Positions 40,542 through 52,260 of a DNA stretch of 64,000 nt are shown in pieces; the stretch's first letter is position 1; the number at the start of each line of letters is the position of its first letter. The notes under the pieces were generated by a model. It did not search any database. It was not told the DNA's origin and was given only the letters and a program-made list of their open reading frames with translations. Origin of the DNA: Amphiura filiformis. Its lineage: Eukaryota; Echinodermata; Ophiuroidea; Amphilepidida; Amphiuridae. Both the position numbers and the translations under genes were made by a program. The stretch spans positions 6,522,481 to 6,586,480 of the forward strand of contig NC_092631.1 of NCBI RefSeq assembly GCF_039555335.1. Direction: 5' to 3'.

Positions 40542-41544
40542 ATGAGCAGGCGATACCCACGTAACTGCGAATTTTGCAATCAAGAGTTTAAGCTTCCCAA
40601 TCGACGATCCACTCGACAATCGCGATGTCACGAAGGCCAATTTTTGAGGAATTTAATGATCAGGATGGCGACATTGAATGTTATTTGGATAGATTATCGC
40701 AATATTTTATCGCTATGGATATTGCTGACACGGAAGATAAGATGCCAAAAAGGAGAGCAATACTCTAGTAGCGTTGGAAATAATGTCTACAAAACATTAC
40801 GGGATGTCAGCTACCCAGATCCGCCTCATGGTAAGACCTACAAGGAATTAGCAGACCTGTAAAAAGAAGCATTATAGACCACAACGTTCAGTAGTAGCAG
40901 AAAGATTTAGATACAGATCGTGTAAACAACAACCTGGTCAATCTATCAGTGATTATGCTACCAACTTGAAGAAATTAATTGCTTCATGTGAATTTCAAGG
41001 AGATCAGTTGGAGCAGAATTTAAGAGATCAGTTCATTTGTGGTTTAAGATCTGAAGATACGATAGAGAAATTGTTGGGTCCCCAAGCAAAGGATTATAAT
41101 TTTGCTCAAGCGGTAGACATGGCAATAGCTGAAGAAGAGGCAACGAAGAATGTTAAGGATATCAGCGGTAAAACGCCATCAACGGTAAACAAAATAGGAC
41201 ATGGACGTGGTAACAACAGAAGTTCTGGAAGTGGACGGGGGAGATTTAGACCCAAATTTGGTCAACGGAAGTCAACCAACACAGACGGCAGACCTAACGA
41301 CAATGGGAAACGCAAGTGTTACAGGTGTGGCTTAACTAATCATTCCCCAAATGAATGCAAGTACAAGAACTTTACATGTTATAAATGTAATCGAGTAGGA
41401 CATTTGAAATCAGAATGTCATGCAACGTCAAGCTACCATGCAAAACAAAACACAGTACGCTACGTAACAGAAGACGATGAACAATTTGAAGATTTTCGTG
41501 ACGCTACTTTCACCATTACGACTACAGCGATAGTGACGACATAA
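40542..41544 (+). pseudogene. gag of the gypsy element, frameshifted
   Basis: The gag frame is broken between about 40650 and 40960. Capsid-like sequence is in another frame near 40650-40770. The clean ORF 40966-41544 carries two CX2CX4HX4C zinc knuckles (CYRCGLTNHSPNEC and CYKCNRVGHLKSEC) preceded by a basic Gly/Arg-rich stretch, the nucleocapsid region that binds genomic RNA. Confidence 0.85.
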
Positions 41545-41632
41545 GCGCAGACGATACGCATGATGACGACAAACAAGATAACGCATAGAAGACAGTGTAA
41601 ATTACACATCGTCAAAACCAGTATTCCTACCA

Positions 41633-42127
41633 GTGGAAATTGAAGGAGTGAAATTACAGATGGAGTTGGACACGGGAGCAGGACCGTCGATGGTCAATAT
41701 CAAGGATTACCTGAAGCATTTCAGTAATTTTCCATTGAAACCAGTGTCTCGTCCACTACATGCTTATGCCGGTACACCTTTGAACTTGGCAGGTGAGATC
41801 AAGGTTGATGTAAAGTACCAAGATCAACACGCAGGATTACTTCGATTAGTTGTTGTAGATGCAGACAGCTATGCACCACCATTATTTGGTAGAGATTGGC
41901 TAGCGGAGATGATCTTAGACTGGCATAATTTGTTTCCACAACAAGGTCAATACAGTGTAAAGAGTTCATGCACGGTGCCTGAATTGAAGCAGAAATATAG
42001 TGAGGTATTTCAACCAGGATTGGGTACAGTGAAAGGTATGAAAGCAACACTTCATGTGAAGGAAAACGCAGTTCCAGTATTTCACAAAGCACGACCGCAC
42101 GCACGCCCTACGTCCAGCAGTAGATAG
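41633..42127 (+). pseudogene. gypsy pol: aspartic protease region
   Basis: The motif LDTGAGPSMV contains the DTGA active site of retropepsins (residues about 12-15), followed by LFGRDWL, typical of gypsy proteases. The frame ends prematurely at 42127 (RPTSSSR), and the pol reading continues in another frame from about 42130. Confidence 0.87.
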
Positions 42128-42140
42128 AGAATTACAGAGA

Positions 42141-43707
42141 ATGCAAGATGAAGGTATTATCGTTCCTGTAGATTTTAGTGAATGGGCGACACCCCTGGTT
42201 TGCATACCAAAGCAAGACGGAACGGTGAGATTATGTGGAGATTATAAAGAAGCGTCAACCAAGCGATACATACAGACGAATTTCCAATGCCGACGCCAGA
42301 AGAAGTATTCAGCAAGATGGCGGAGGTGAGAAATTTACCAAAATTGACTTGAAATGTGCTTAACAACAGATGTTGTTAGATGACAAATCTCAAGAATTGG
42401 TGATAATATCCACATGGAAGGGGTTATTCCGCTATACACGTTTACCCTTTGGAATTTCCTCGAGTCCAGCCATTTGGCAACAATTCATGGATCAAGCTTT
42501 GGCAGGATTGGATTACACATGTGCCATCATGGATGACATTTTAGTATCCGGAATAAACGACGAAGAACATCTTCACAATCTGGAGAAAGTACTTCAACGA
42601 CTGCAGAAGTATGGACTACGAGTAAAACCAGAGAAATGCAAGTTCATGGAACAGCAAGTGGAGTACATGGGTAGAAGAATTTCAGCTCAAGGAATTCAGC
42701 CTACGGATCACAAGATCAAAGCTATCAAGGACGCACCACAACCGCAGAATGTTACGGAAGTGCGATCATTTCTAGGCATGGTGAATTTTCAAGCTCAATT
42801 CGTACCTCATCTGTCTACGGTGATACATCCACTGAATGAACTGTTATGTGATAAACCATGGAACTGGACAGACGCTTGCACGACAGCTTTTGAGACAGTC
42901 AAGAACATATTGACATCTGAAAAGATACTGACACACTACGACTCACAATTGCCGTTAGAGTTGGCAGCGGACGCTTCGCCATACGGTGTTGGAGCGGTGA
43001 TCATGCATGTTTACGAAGACGGATCACGACGACCTATCGCATATGCATCACGAAGTCTGGACAAGCATGAGAAGGGTTACGCTCAACTCGACAAAGAAGC
43101 CTTGGCAATTATGTTTGGTCTCAAGAAGTTCAGAATGTACCTTTACGGAAGAAAGTTCACAATTCTGACTGACCACAAGCCTTTGGAACGAATACTAGGA
43201 CCAAAGACCGGTATACCAACATTAGCTGCACAACGTCTGCAACGATGGGCTATTACGCTTTCAGCATTCACATATGACATCAAGTACATCCCAGCAAAGC
43301 AGAACACGCTAGCAGACGCCTTGTCACGTCTACCATTACCAGTGATAGAGAAAGAAGAAGACGCAATTTTCAGAGTAGAAGACAAGATGTTGGAGAATTT
43401 ACCAATAACGAGCAAGGAGATCCAGAACGCGACACAACGTGATCCAGTATTGTCAAGAGTACTAGAGTTTACTAGAACTGGATGGCCACAGGAAGTAGAC
43501 GATTTACGTTTGAAACCCTACTTCAATCGCAAATACGAGCTCTCAGTAGAACAAGACTGCATATTATGGGGCCTAAGAGTGATTGTTCCAGCAAAGTATC
43601 AACAAGATATACTGCAAGAGTTACACACAGCGCACTCCAGGTATGGTTCGAATGAAGGAGATTGCACGCAGTTGGGTTTGGTGGCCAAACATGGACAACG
43701 AAATTGA
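42141..43707 (+). pseudogene. gypsy pol: reverse transcriptase and RNase H
   Basis: RT starts across 42141-42360 with ATPLVCIPKQDG and LCGDYK but is frameshifted at least twice before a TAA stop at 42361. The frame 42370-43707 has LPFGISSSPAIWQ, the catalytic box IMDD (in place of the usual YxDD), LGMVNFQAQFVP, and RNase H with ADASPYGVGAV, LDKEALAI, LTDHKPL and ADALSRLP. At about 43640-43660 the frame shifts to that of the integrase. Confidence 0.9.
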
Positions 43708-44803
43708 AGAGACGGTCAAACTGTGTTCCAGTTGTCAACAAGTGAAAAACAAGCCAGCAACAGCACCTTTGATGCCCTGGATGTGGCCTGGAGCACCATG
43801 GCAACGAGTCCATATAGATTTTGCTGAGAAAGATGGACAAAATTTCCTAGTCATTACAGATGCATACTCAAAATGGCCAGAAGTTATACTAATGAAGAGT
43901 ACAACAGCACAAGCGACAGTTAACGTGCTACGAGAATTATTCACGAGATATGGGTTACCACTTCAAATCGTAAGCGACAACAGTCCGCAATTCAGGAGCG
44001 AAGAATATCAAAACTTCCTGAAGAAACAAGGAGTAAAAAGTATAAGAGTATCACCATATCAACCCTCTAGCAACGGAGCAGCTGAACGAATGGTACAATC
44101 ATTCAAGAAAGGTATCAGCGCGGCTACAGGGAATATACAACAAAGATTGGACAACTTCTTAATGACATACAGATCTACCAAACATGCAACAACAGGATGT
44201 AGTCCAGCGAAGCTGTTTCTTGGACGAGAAATCCGAAAACGACTATCGCTAGTTCGTCCAAATCTGCAAGAACGAGTCATCAGTAAACAAGCAATGCAGA
44301 AAGACCATTATGACATGCACAGCAAATACAGAGAATTCTTTCCTGGTGAGACAGTGCTGGTGAAAGATTGTAGAAAGGAGCAAACATGGTGGCCTGGTAC
44401 CATTGCAGAGCGGTCAGCGCCTAAGTCGTACATTGTGACGCTTACGGATGGAAGAGTATGGAAACGACATGTAGATCACTTACGGAGAGGAGATGTGATG
44501 CCATCGCGACAGGCTACTCAAAGCAATTTGCTACCAGCTACAGAGAGTAATTTGCCACTAACGCCGTTTCAAAGATCAACTCCAAGGGAATGGACTCCAA
44601 GAGAAATGAGTCCAAATCTTCCGACTCCAAGTGAAAGCACTAATGACAAGACACCGGTAGATGTTCCAAGTCCAGCGATAGTACCTCGCGGAACTGTTCC
44701 GGAAGGAGCAGCTCAAAGAATTGCACGTCAAAGTCCCTCATCAGTGCCACGCCGTTCGCAGAGGAATACACGACCTCCATGGAGACTAATTGAGGAGCTA
44801 TAA
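43583..44803 (+). pseudogene. gypsy pol: integrase
   Basis: Overlaps the RNase H frame at its start. The zinc-finger histidines lie in the upstream frame and the cysteines in this one (CSSCQ). The DDE core is readable: HIDFAEKDGQ, IVSDNSPQFRSEEY and SSNGAAERMVQ. A GPY/F-like segment (FFPGETVLVKD … TWWPGTIAER) and a Pro/Ser-rich tail ending RRSQRNTRPPWRLIEEL follow. The core region itself appears intact. Confidence 0.9.
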
Positions 44804-44998
44804 CAAGGTCACAGAAGAACTATGTATTATCACGTTACGTTTAAAAGTTGAGTTAGCCAAGTTACGCGTTTCAAGAACATTGTTCTACAAGTTTGGAGTT
44901 GAAGTTATAAACTGTTTGTGTTACGTTACAAGTTATAAGAATTTATGAACTTTGCTACATACAACTAATTACCACGGGACTAGCTAAGAAAGGAGGAG

Positions 44999-45132
44999 TG
45001 TAGTATATTGGGAATACGCCCATCCCTACTTATCATAATACGGACCTGATATCGCCCAGGACGTTGCCTTCGACCTTTTGATAATCACTGGACTCTATAC
45101 CATTCTGGTAAGTCCCACCTAAATACATAATA
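44999..45132 (+). repeat. 3' LTR of the gypsy element
   Basis: Identical to the 5' LTR over 134 bp as read. Followed by the ATAAA target copy. Confidence 0.93.
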
Positions 45133-45472
45133 ATAAACAATGATATTAATGTCACAATAAAGTGTTCAATATCGCGATCAATATGCTCTGATTGGAAAAT
45201 TCTCACGATAATAGGCCGATTATTACTATGTTTGGAGGGATAAAGGGGGTTCATGCCTTGGTAATATACCTTTATTTCGGTATTATTAAACAGTATTTTA
45301 TTATCATAAAATTGACATACACAACTCATGATTGTTTTTAACATTTATTTCTCTTATCTTTTAACAATTTTTGTCACATCATACAAAAATGTCATTTTCC
45401 GTGATGTACCTCTGATTCCGTGATTTTCTTCCGTTTTCTGTAAAACGGAAAACTTCGGACTCTACATTAGAT

Positions 45473-46794
45473 GCACTAAAAATGAGAGCGTAAAGTTTGG
45501 CAGCCCACACTTTATATAGATCTAAGAGATGCTGCAATTGGCAAGCGCTTCATAAGATGGCGGGTCTGTGTTCAAGCAATCCACATGGCACCATTCCATG
45601 CACCCATCACACCCACTCCTCCCTACGCCAAACATAAATTCGCCTAGCCCCATTTCCCTAAAATAAAATTGTCAAAAAAATTACACTTGGCAGAGGTGAG
45701 GCTCGAATGACGATTTTTACAGATATGTTTAAAGTATCAATGTTTTTCATTTTAAAATTAATATTTTATTGAAGGACTTAAATTGATTATCTAACAAGTA
45801 TCCAGTAGTCAAAATTACAAATATCCCTACATTTAAGCATTATTTAATATTTGTGGGGATTTTTAGAAAAATGAAGGTTAAAAAAAAAGATAATCAACCG
45901 ACCGACCCAACTTTCCAGGGCAACACAACATTTTTTTGGCCTAATAGAGCTAAACCAGTGATTCCAGCTCGAAGCTTTCAGCGTAGCTTCGAGTCAGTCG
46001 AGTGCATGATGTATGTGCATTTTGACGGTAATTTATGACAGCAAATCATGCATGTTTGACATCTTGTTTGAAGTAATTCTTCTGCATTTAATCAAGATGG
46101 CAAATTTCTCAAAAAATGTGATGTATTTTTCTGAAATTTTCTGCAACTTTTCACTCATCTGATCATCTTTTCATGTGACGGAAGTGATGCTTATTTTATA
46201 AAGGTACGTTTCTTGCTTTTACAATTATTTTAAAATTATTTTTCAAGACAAAAAGTCCCTAGCAAAATCATGGCCACGTTGTTTTTACCCCATAATTTCC
46301 CTCATTTATCGCAGCCCTGCTCTCCTTCCAATACATGTACATTGACTCCAAAGTGTTTAACAACTTTTTAACCATGATACAAAACTAAGCCTTGATTTGA
46401 TGCAGTGCCATACCTAACGCTGTTACTTTCTTATTCAGCGAGGATGTCAATTTTGACATCCTTATCTGTTTACAAACAGAGAGGTAGACAAAAGACCTGT
46501 CAAAACTGTTCCGATTGACTAAACATTCAAGTGTAAGAAGGACTGAAGGATGGTCACTTTAGAAACCTGTGTCACTGATGTATGTCATCTGTGATTTCTC
46601 AACTTATTCTACGCATCAGCTTAGTCATGTTAGTCCAAAAAAAATATTTTAAAGGATGATTTTTGAGTGATTTTTATGAGCAGCGAAAAGTCCACTCCGT
46701 GTACATGTGAATATGGTGATGATCGCACGCTAAATCGCTGCGGCACATATACACATATAGCTCCTTGGAACTCACGGTCGGAGCCGTGAGTTCC
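45473..46794. other. Intergenic, no gene seen
   Basis: No domain-bearing ORF. A short hairpin GGAACTCACGGTC … GAGCCGTGAGTTCC lies at about 46767-46794, next to the following MITE. Confidence 0.45.
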
Positions 46795-46992
46795 AATTCA
46801 CCTTTTCGGTAAATCCCATAACCCTTTGCGAATACACATGAGAACGCGTCATATTACGTCATGCCAATCTGCGTCGATGCGCACATCGTTCATGGAACAT
46901 CGTTAGTGCGCATTGCAAGTCGGCGTGACGTAATATGACGAGTTCTCAGGTGTACTCGCAAAGGGTTATGGGATTTACCGAAAAGGTGAATT
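46795..46992. mobile_element. Hairpin MITE, AATTCACCTTTTCGG family
   Basis: Arms of about 65 bp start AATTCACCTTTTCGGTAAAT and are nearly perfect inverses. They include CATAACCCTTTGCGA and GTCATATTACGTCA. The target is uncertain because AATT belongs to both ends. Confidence 0.78.
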
Positions 46993-47065
46993 ATTGGAAC
47001 TAATATTACAAATGTATATGTCGCTCATTATTAACAGGGGCGCTCGCGTCAATCTGAGCAAGGGA

Positions 47066-47378
47066 CAGGGCTGTCAACTTTTTGGAATTGCTTGGCGTGA
47101 GACAGAGCCATACCGGGATTTATCGACTACAATGTTCATTTTGACCCATGATTATTTGAGCCTTGGCGCTTGAGAATCTGAAAAGCGGTGGGTGGGGGTG
47201 GGAGGGGGGGACAACAATTTCTTTGATGCGTGAGATTTTACTAATTTTCCAGCATTTTGCATGAGATTTCATGATTTACTACTAGGAGTGATATTATACT
47301 ACCTTGGCGTGAGAAAGTGACCTAATGCGTGAGACTCACGGCCAATGGCATGCGTGAGAGTTGACACTGACAGCCCTG
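47066..47378. mobile_element. Probable hAT-like MITE, CAGGGCTGTCA ends
   Basis: The left end CAGGGCTGTCAACTTTT and the right end AGTTGACACTGACAGCCCTG are imperfectly inverted. The interior repeats CGTGAGA motifs. An 8-bp duplication was not found, so this call is weaker than others. Confidence 0.55.
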
Positions 47379-47708
47379 GGTCTGGGCCTGGCAAAGGACT
47401 GCCGTTCTTCTCTGAAACCCAGTGTAAATATAGGCATGGCGTATATAGGATTGACGAGCGAGTCTAATCCAGACTTTGATATTCGATTTGATCATGTTGA
47501 TGCAAAAACTTTAAAAAAGTAAAAAATTGAACATGAAAAAAAAAAAAAAAGTCAGGAAGACAGAAGGTCATTTAATTTACTGCGATAGTATTGTAAAAAA
47601 AAACGTAATTAATGATTTTGGACGGATACCAGCTTCTTTGTGAAAATCTTTATGATAATAATCTTGAAATAAAGAGCCAAATATTACAGTTTAAGACTAA
47701 AAGCTTAC
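47379..47708. other. Intergenic, nothing recognised
   Basis: No supported feature. Confidence 0.35.
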
Positions 47709-47887
47709 CTGGACTGGAGGCTGGAAATTGGTAAATTTCACAATTTTGTACACAATGACTAATCTCAGCCTGTCGCCAATTAGCATCCGTCTCCCGAACT
47801 AATTCAGCACGCATGGGGTCGCTATTACACTTTTGAAAACGGGGGACAGGGCGAGGGCCAGGCCTGACAAGCTGAACTCCGGACTCA
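47709..47887 (-). other. Possible exon (donor at 47708)
   Basis: On the minus strand CCAGTCCAG is followed by a strong donor GTAAGCTT, and TTTTCTTTATTGAG…GTTCAG upstream could serve as acceptor. The open frame includes RFQKCNSDPMRAELVRETDA and two further cysteines but has no ATG start and no recognised domain. It could be an internal exon of an unknown gene or the untranslated first exon of the SDR16C gene 13.7 kb downstream. Boundaries are approximate. Confidence 0.25.
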
Positions 47888-48284
47888 ATAAAGAAAATAA
47901 TTAGGAGCGCATGTAGGGAAAATTGCCCAAAGTTGTCTAAGTTGTCCAAAAAAGACTAACATCTCACAAAGTTTTATAATATTACGCAAAATTGCACTGC
48001 CTTTTAAACTTCAAGTCCGACTTCAAGGCCGTTATTTTGCAAACTTTTGATCGGTTCAACAACAATTTCTGAAGTTTTTACCTGGTTTTTATAGCAACTT
48101 TGTGAAACTTCGTATATTTACGCAATTTTAAGAGAGTTTTAAGCAAGTTTGATAGGCCTTTCAGAATCCCAATGAGATAGAGCTAGCACATCAGATATAT
48201 CGAATTGAATTCTGAATACGAGGAAATGTCCTTCTGATACCACTTTTGAAATAATTCAGATTTTTTGAAATTCGCGATATACCG

Positions 48285-49290
48285 GCCCGGGGGGGCCTAC
48301 AAATGACCATACGGGGACGTGCCGCAAATATGGGTAGCATTTTCAGCCTTTTGGTATATCAATGACCCCTTTTTCAAAGCCAATTTTGATATATAAATGG
48401 GTCCTTTTTCAAAATTGTCTCATTTTTTTCGGAATCTAAAATGAGCGTTTATTGCGTTTCGACAGTAGGCCCTATTTTTTGTGGGACATGAGAGCACCTC
48501 AGACCTATCGAATTGCATTCTGAATACGAAGCATGTCTTTCTGATATCAAGTAATTTTCATTTTTGAAAATCACAATATAATACAAATTTTATGACAAAT
48601 TATAAAAATTTGATATTTTCAAATTTTGATATAATACAGTCCTCGAAGTAAATTATATAAATCTAATGATATATTCTTAAAGTATGTATGTAGCAGGGAG
48701 GAAAAGCCGACGGTCAATTGAAAATTTTGACCTTTCATATTGAAGATATAGATTTTTTTTCCCAAAAGACCTAATTTTTTTTGGTGTTTTGGGAAAAAAA
48801 TCCATATCTTCAATACGAAAGGTCAAAATTTTCAATTGATCGTCGGCATTTCATCCCACCTACATACACGTTAAGTATAAATCATCAGATTTATAAAGTT
48901 TACTTCGAGTACTGTTAAATATCAAAAATATCAATTTTAATGATTTGCCATAAAATGTGTATTAAATTGCGAATTTCAAAAACCAAAATTATTTGATATC
49001 AGAATGACATTCTTCGTATTCAGAATGCAATTCGATATGTCTGATGTGCTCTAATGTCCCAAAATAAATACTGTCCAAACGTTCATACCCCAGCCCTTAA
49101 TCTAGCCAAAATTTTCCCAAAATTTTGGGAAAATTTGTAAAAACTAAGACAATTTGGGTAAAGTTCGGCCAAAATTTTGGACTTTTGGTATATAAATGGG
49201 TCCAAATTTCTTGAAAAATTGGTATATTTATGGGTCCACTTTCAAATTCTCAGCGGCACGTCCCTACCAAAACCAAACTTGAGTACCCCG
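48285..49290. repeat. 'GACCATACGGGGACGTGC' family copy 2, interrupted
   Basis: The left part (to about 48431) and the right part (from about 49097) are collinear with 37356-37740. Between them lies a foldback element of about 660 bp. Confidence 0.72.
48432..49099. mobile_element. Foldback element, TTAA/GGGNTGGGGTATGA family copy 1
   Basis: Shares both arms with the better copy at 53304-53963: GGGACATGAGAGCAC, CGAATTGCATTCTGAATACG, a CAATTGAAAATTTTGACC arm and the right end CATACCCCAGCCCTTAA. The left terminus is truncated or diverged (AATCTAAAATGAGCG). Confidence 0.75.
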
Positions 49291-49481
49291 GGTATACCGG
49301 TAGCCTAGGCCTAATACACATTTTGACAAATCATTAAAATTTAATATTTTTAAAATTTTGACCTAAACAAATTAGGCCTGAAACTGAGTAACTTAACGCA
49401 TTATTTTGAGAAAGTTTTGTGAAACTTTGAAGCTAAATTTATAACGTTTTGACAATTTTCCCTGCGATATGGGGCATTACA

Positions 49482-49678
49482 TACTGCCAAAACGTGGGTT
49501 AAATTTTTTAACCAACGGGTTACCAGGTGAACCACATAATGGTTGGTTAAAATTTTAAACGTCTGATGACATGGGTTAAAAAGATGTTAACTTGTTGGTT
49601 AAAATTTTAACCAACATTTGTGTAGTTCACCTGGCAATCCTGTTGGTTAAAAAATTTAACCCACGTTTTGGCAGAGTA
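49482..49678. mobile_element. TA-flanked MITE, TGCCAAAACGTGGG ends
   Basis: The left TACTGCCAAAACGTGGGTTA and the right CCACGTTTTGGCAGAGTA are inverted. GGTTAAAATTTTAACC palindromes fill the interior. Probably Tc1/mariner type from the TA. Confidence 0.7.
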
Positions 49679-49888
49679 GGCCCTACAAATATCCATAAAA
49701 TTCTTTCTCTGTGGATGAATGCAATAATTTTTTATAGTTCTACCCGGCGCGGTATGGCTATCTACTGAAGATAGCATTATTTCTCCTCATTATCCCGTTG
49801 TGCCAGGGATAGCGTGAACTCAAAACATTTTTGGGTCCAACTGATTTTTTCTGGACCCTTCAAGCCCTGCAAAACCCGAATTTGAGGG

Positions 49889-50197
49889 CAGCGGCGTAGC
49901 TGGGATTTTTTCCAAGGGGGGCAAGCCTGTATGGGGCGGGGGCCCAAATCCACCAAATTTCCCTGCACTTGGGGGGGGGGGGGCGGGGGCCCAAATAGAC
50001 AATTGTTGCCAGGCTTATTGATAATAATCGTATGGTATTGCATATCGTATGGATTCTCCATCTCTCTGCCCCTCTTCCCCTTTCCTCTCTTTTTCCTCTT
50101 TCTCCTCCTTTTCCTTGCACTAGGGGCGGGGGGCCCAAATAGGCAAATTTTGCCAGGGGGGAAATTGCCCCCCTGCCCCCCGGCAGCTACGCCACTG
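49889..50197. mobile_element. hAT-like MITE, CAGTGGCGTAGC family copy 1
   Basis: The ends are CAGCGGCGTAGCTGGGA and CAGCTACGCCACTG (inverted). The 8-bp duplication TTTGAGGG is perfect at 49881-49888 and 50198-50205. The interior has GGGGGCCCAAAT repeated in tandem. ORFs such as 49777-50535 (minus) run across it and are not genes. Confidence 0.9.
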
Positions 50198-50205
50198 TTT
50201 GAGGG

Positions 50206-50847
50206 GTCCAATGAAAATTTGCGGGGTCCAAAGTTATTTTCATGATTTTGGAACGCTCTATTCTGAATACCGGTATTCCTTGGGTTTCCTGTGTCAAAAT
50301 TAATGTTTTTTGTATCGACAATGACGAAATCTAGTTTATCGTTTTGATCGGACACGTTGGTCAATTTCAACTTGAAATTTAAGGGGTCCAAACTGACCAA
50401 AACATAAAAGCAAGGACGCGCTATAGAATGCGACCCATGCGTTGTACTGAGCAAAGTGACAATCAATCGACACACTTGCTTGATATAGTTGGGGGCCATG
50501 TGTGGCATATTTCGAGGGAGTCTACACAGAGCCATAAAAGGCAGTTTCTTGTGACAATTTGGGGGTGCCGATTCCGAATCTTTTTGTGTACTTTCATCCT
50601 GAAAAATGACATTAATGGGTCATATATTTAATGGATATTCCTCCCATCCTGACCTTTGTTTATCATGTTTATAACTTCACAGGGCTTGCAGGTTTTTGCC
50701 GCAGGTGGAAAAAAAACGCGGTTTTTTTCCACTTCGCAAGAACAGTTTTTTGCCGGCAAAAACTTCAAAAGTGATAAATCGTTCAATTTTTTCATCTCAA
50801 AACAAGTTATTAAGTTACAAAAATAATTTTCAGAGTGTAACAAAGTC
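50206..50847. other. Intergenic, nothing recognised
   Basis: Repeated GGGGTCCAA motifs near 50200-50400. No gene. Confidence 0.4.
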
Positions 50848-51192
50848 ATAACATGAAGAATTTCATCTGATGAAGACCAGTCAAAACTTATGTTTTAACT
50901 GGCGTTTCATCAACCATTGGTTGACGTCATCAGCAGTTTTGTTGAAGTGCTGTGTGATAAGTTCTTATGCAACACAGGATCGTACTGGTGTGAAAGTTGG
51001 TAGGCCCCTCATCTGTTTTGGAGCTTGCCACTGTACAGGGGTTGATGCTGCTCCAACTTCTAGAGTTGCCAGTTCAAATCACACAGCACTTCAAAACAGC
51101 AACACTGATGATGAAGTCAACCGACGGTTGATAAAACGTCCAGAAAACTTAAGTTTGGATTGGTCTTAATCAGATGAAATTCTTTGTTATGG
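50848..51192. mobile_element. CATAACAWRAAGAATTTCATC inverted-repeat element
   Basis: The left end ATAACATGAAGAATTTCATC followed by TGATGAAGACCAG is mirrored by GGTCTTAATCAGATG then AAATTCTTTGTTAT. Inner arms (CATCAACCATTGGTTGAC / GTCAACCGACGGTTGATA) continue the symmetry. The 99-residue ORF at 50870-51169 lies wholly within it. Confidence 0.7.
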
Positions 51193-52260
51193 ATAATCTA
51201 GAGACCTGATGGAATTTATTCAAGGATGTAACAAATTTTGAATATACAAAAATTATAAGTACCGTAACATATTTTCATTGCTTTCTAGTGCATTTAACTG
51301 AAATGTGGCATGTATAAAATTCAAAACTTTTTTTATTTTAGCTAAGGACTTGATGAGACAAAAATATGTTGAATGATTCATTAAAGGTTGTGTTACTGTT
51401 TATGAGCTTTCTGTGTTACTTTTTAACACTGGAGTGACTATATATGGGTTTTTACCAGTTTAAACCCTGTAACTTCAGGTAGGTCAAACTATACTTTTTA
51501 TGTAACCATAATTGTGACCCTTAATGTCAACTTTGAGAACTTTTACACATTAGATTCGTAACCAACAGGCCCACCACCACCAAAAAATCGACCAGGAACC
51601 TTTTGTGGCTCTGTGGAGCCCCATATGGCAGGCTAAGCCCTATCTATTAAGGGGTAGCGCGCCTCATAAGCATGAGATTTTGGCGATTTTTCTTCGACTG
51701 AAATTGTTCACTTGGTCAACTTTTTTAAATTCCTTTTTCACAAGAAATTCTGAAAAAAAAAAAAACCACACCATTTAATTCCAATGTAAAAACTGGATGA
51801 CACACACCCAAATTCCTATAAAAAATATTTGTCAAGAAAAATCCTATAATGCTTCGAAGCACGCAACTTTCCCCTTTATTTGAATTGACCATCGCATACT
51901 TTCAAAAGTAAAAGACACAGACAATAAAAGCATTTCATATTTTATAAGTTTTTAATACTAGGACCAGCATTAATCTGATCCCATTGTTTCTACAATTATT
52001 ACTCCATAGACAGCACAGGCACTCTTATAGTGCCTATATGCTAATAGAATTAAAATGTCAACAATACAGGCTGCAATTAAATGGTCTGGTATACACAGCC
52101 TGCAGTCCAAAAATTATAACATAAACCCATTTTATACCATTAATAAGTCATATCTTCTTTTTCAACCCATGTACCAGAACGGCAATTATAGTAAAATTTT
52201 ACGGTACATTTCTTTTTTTGATGGCAAAGAAATTGTATAACCACCACATGTTTTCTTAAA
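51193..52260. other. Intergenic, no gene seen
   Basis: AT-rich. No ORF with a recognisable domain and no clear repeat ends. Confidence 0.4.

Larger units (their letters stand above)
40264..45132 (+). mobile_element. Ty3/gypsy LTR retrotransposon, complete but defective
   Basis: Two LTRs of 134 bp flank gag and pol. The target duplication ATAAA is seen at 40259-40263 and 45133-45137, verified against the uninterrupted hAT copy A (TGTATAAACAATG). A primer-binding-like TTGGCGACGAG follows the 5' LTR, and a polypurine AAGAAAGGAGGAG precedes the 3' LTR. Domain order is gag zinc knuckles, protease, RT, RNase H, integrase, as in Ty3/gypsy. Several frameshifts and at least one in-frame stop (TAA at 42361-42363) break the polyprotein. 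Confidence 0.95.
40159..45464. mobile_element. hAT-like MITE, TAGAGTCCGAAG family copy B, split by a retrotransposon
   Basis: The left end TAGAGTCCAAAGTTTACC and the right end AAAACTTCGGACTCTA are inverted. The 8-bp duplication CATTAGAT is perfect at 40151-40158 and 45465-45472. The sequence left of 40263 and right of 45133 is collinear with copy A (31432-31834), so everything between is a later insertion. Confidence 0.88.

Noticed and set aside
41799-43944. Minus-strand ORFs of 60-105 residues
   Set aside because: Shadows of the gypsy pol frames on the plus strand.
47650-47949. 99-residue ORF with an apparent signal peptide
   Set aside because: The frame opens with TTG rather than ATG and a stop lies just upstream. 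Only the part before the donor is kept, as a weak exon candidate.
49777-50535. 252-residue minus-strand ORF
   Set aside because: It runs through the complete hAT MITE at 49889-50197, and its Pro/Gly-rich part is the element's G/C-run interior.
50870-51169. 99-residue ORF
   Set aside because: It lies entirely within an inverted-repeat element and has no recognisable domain.
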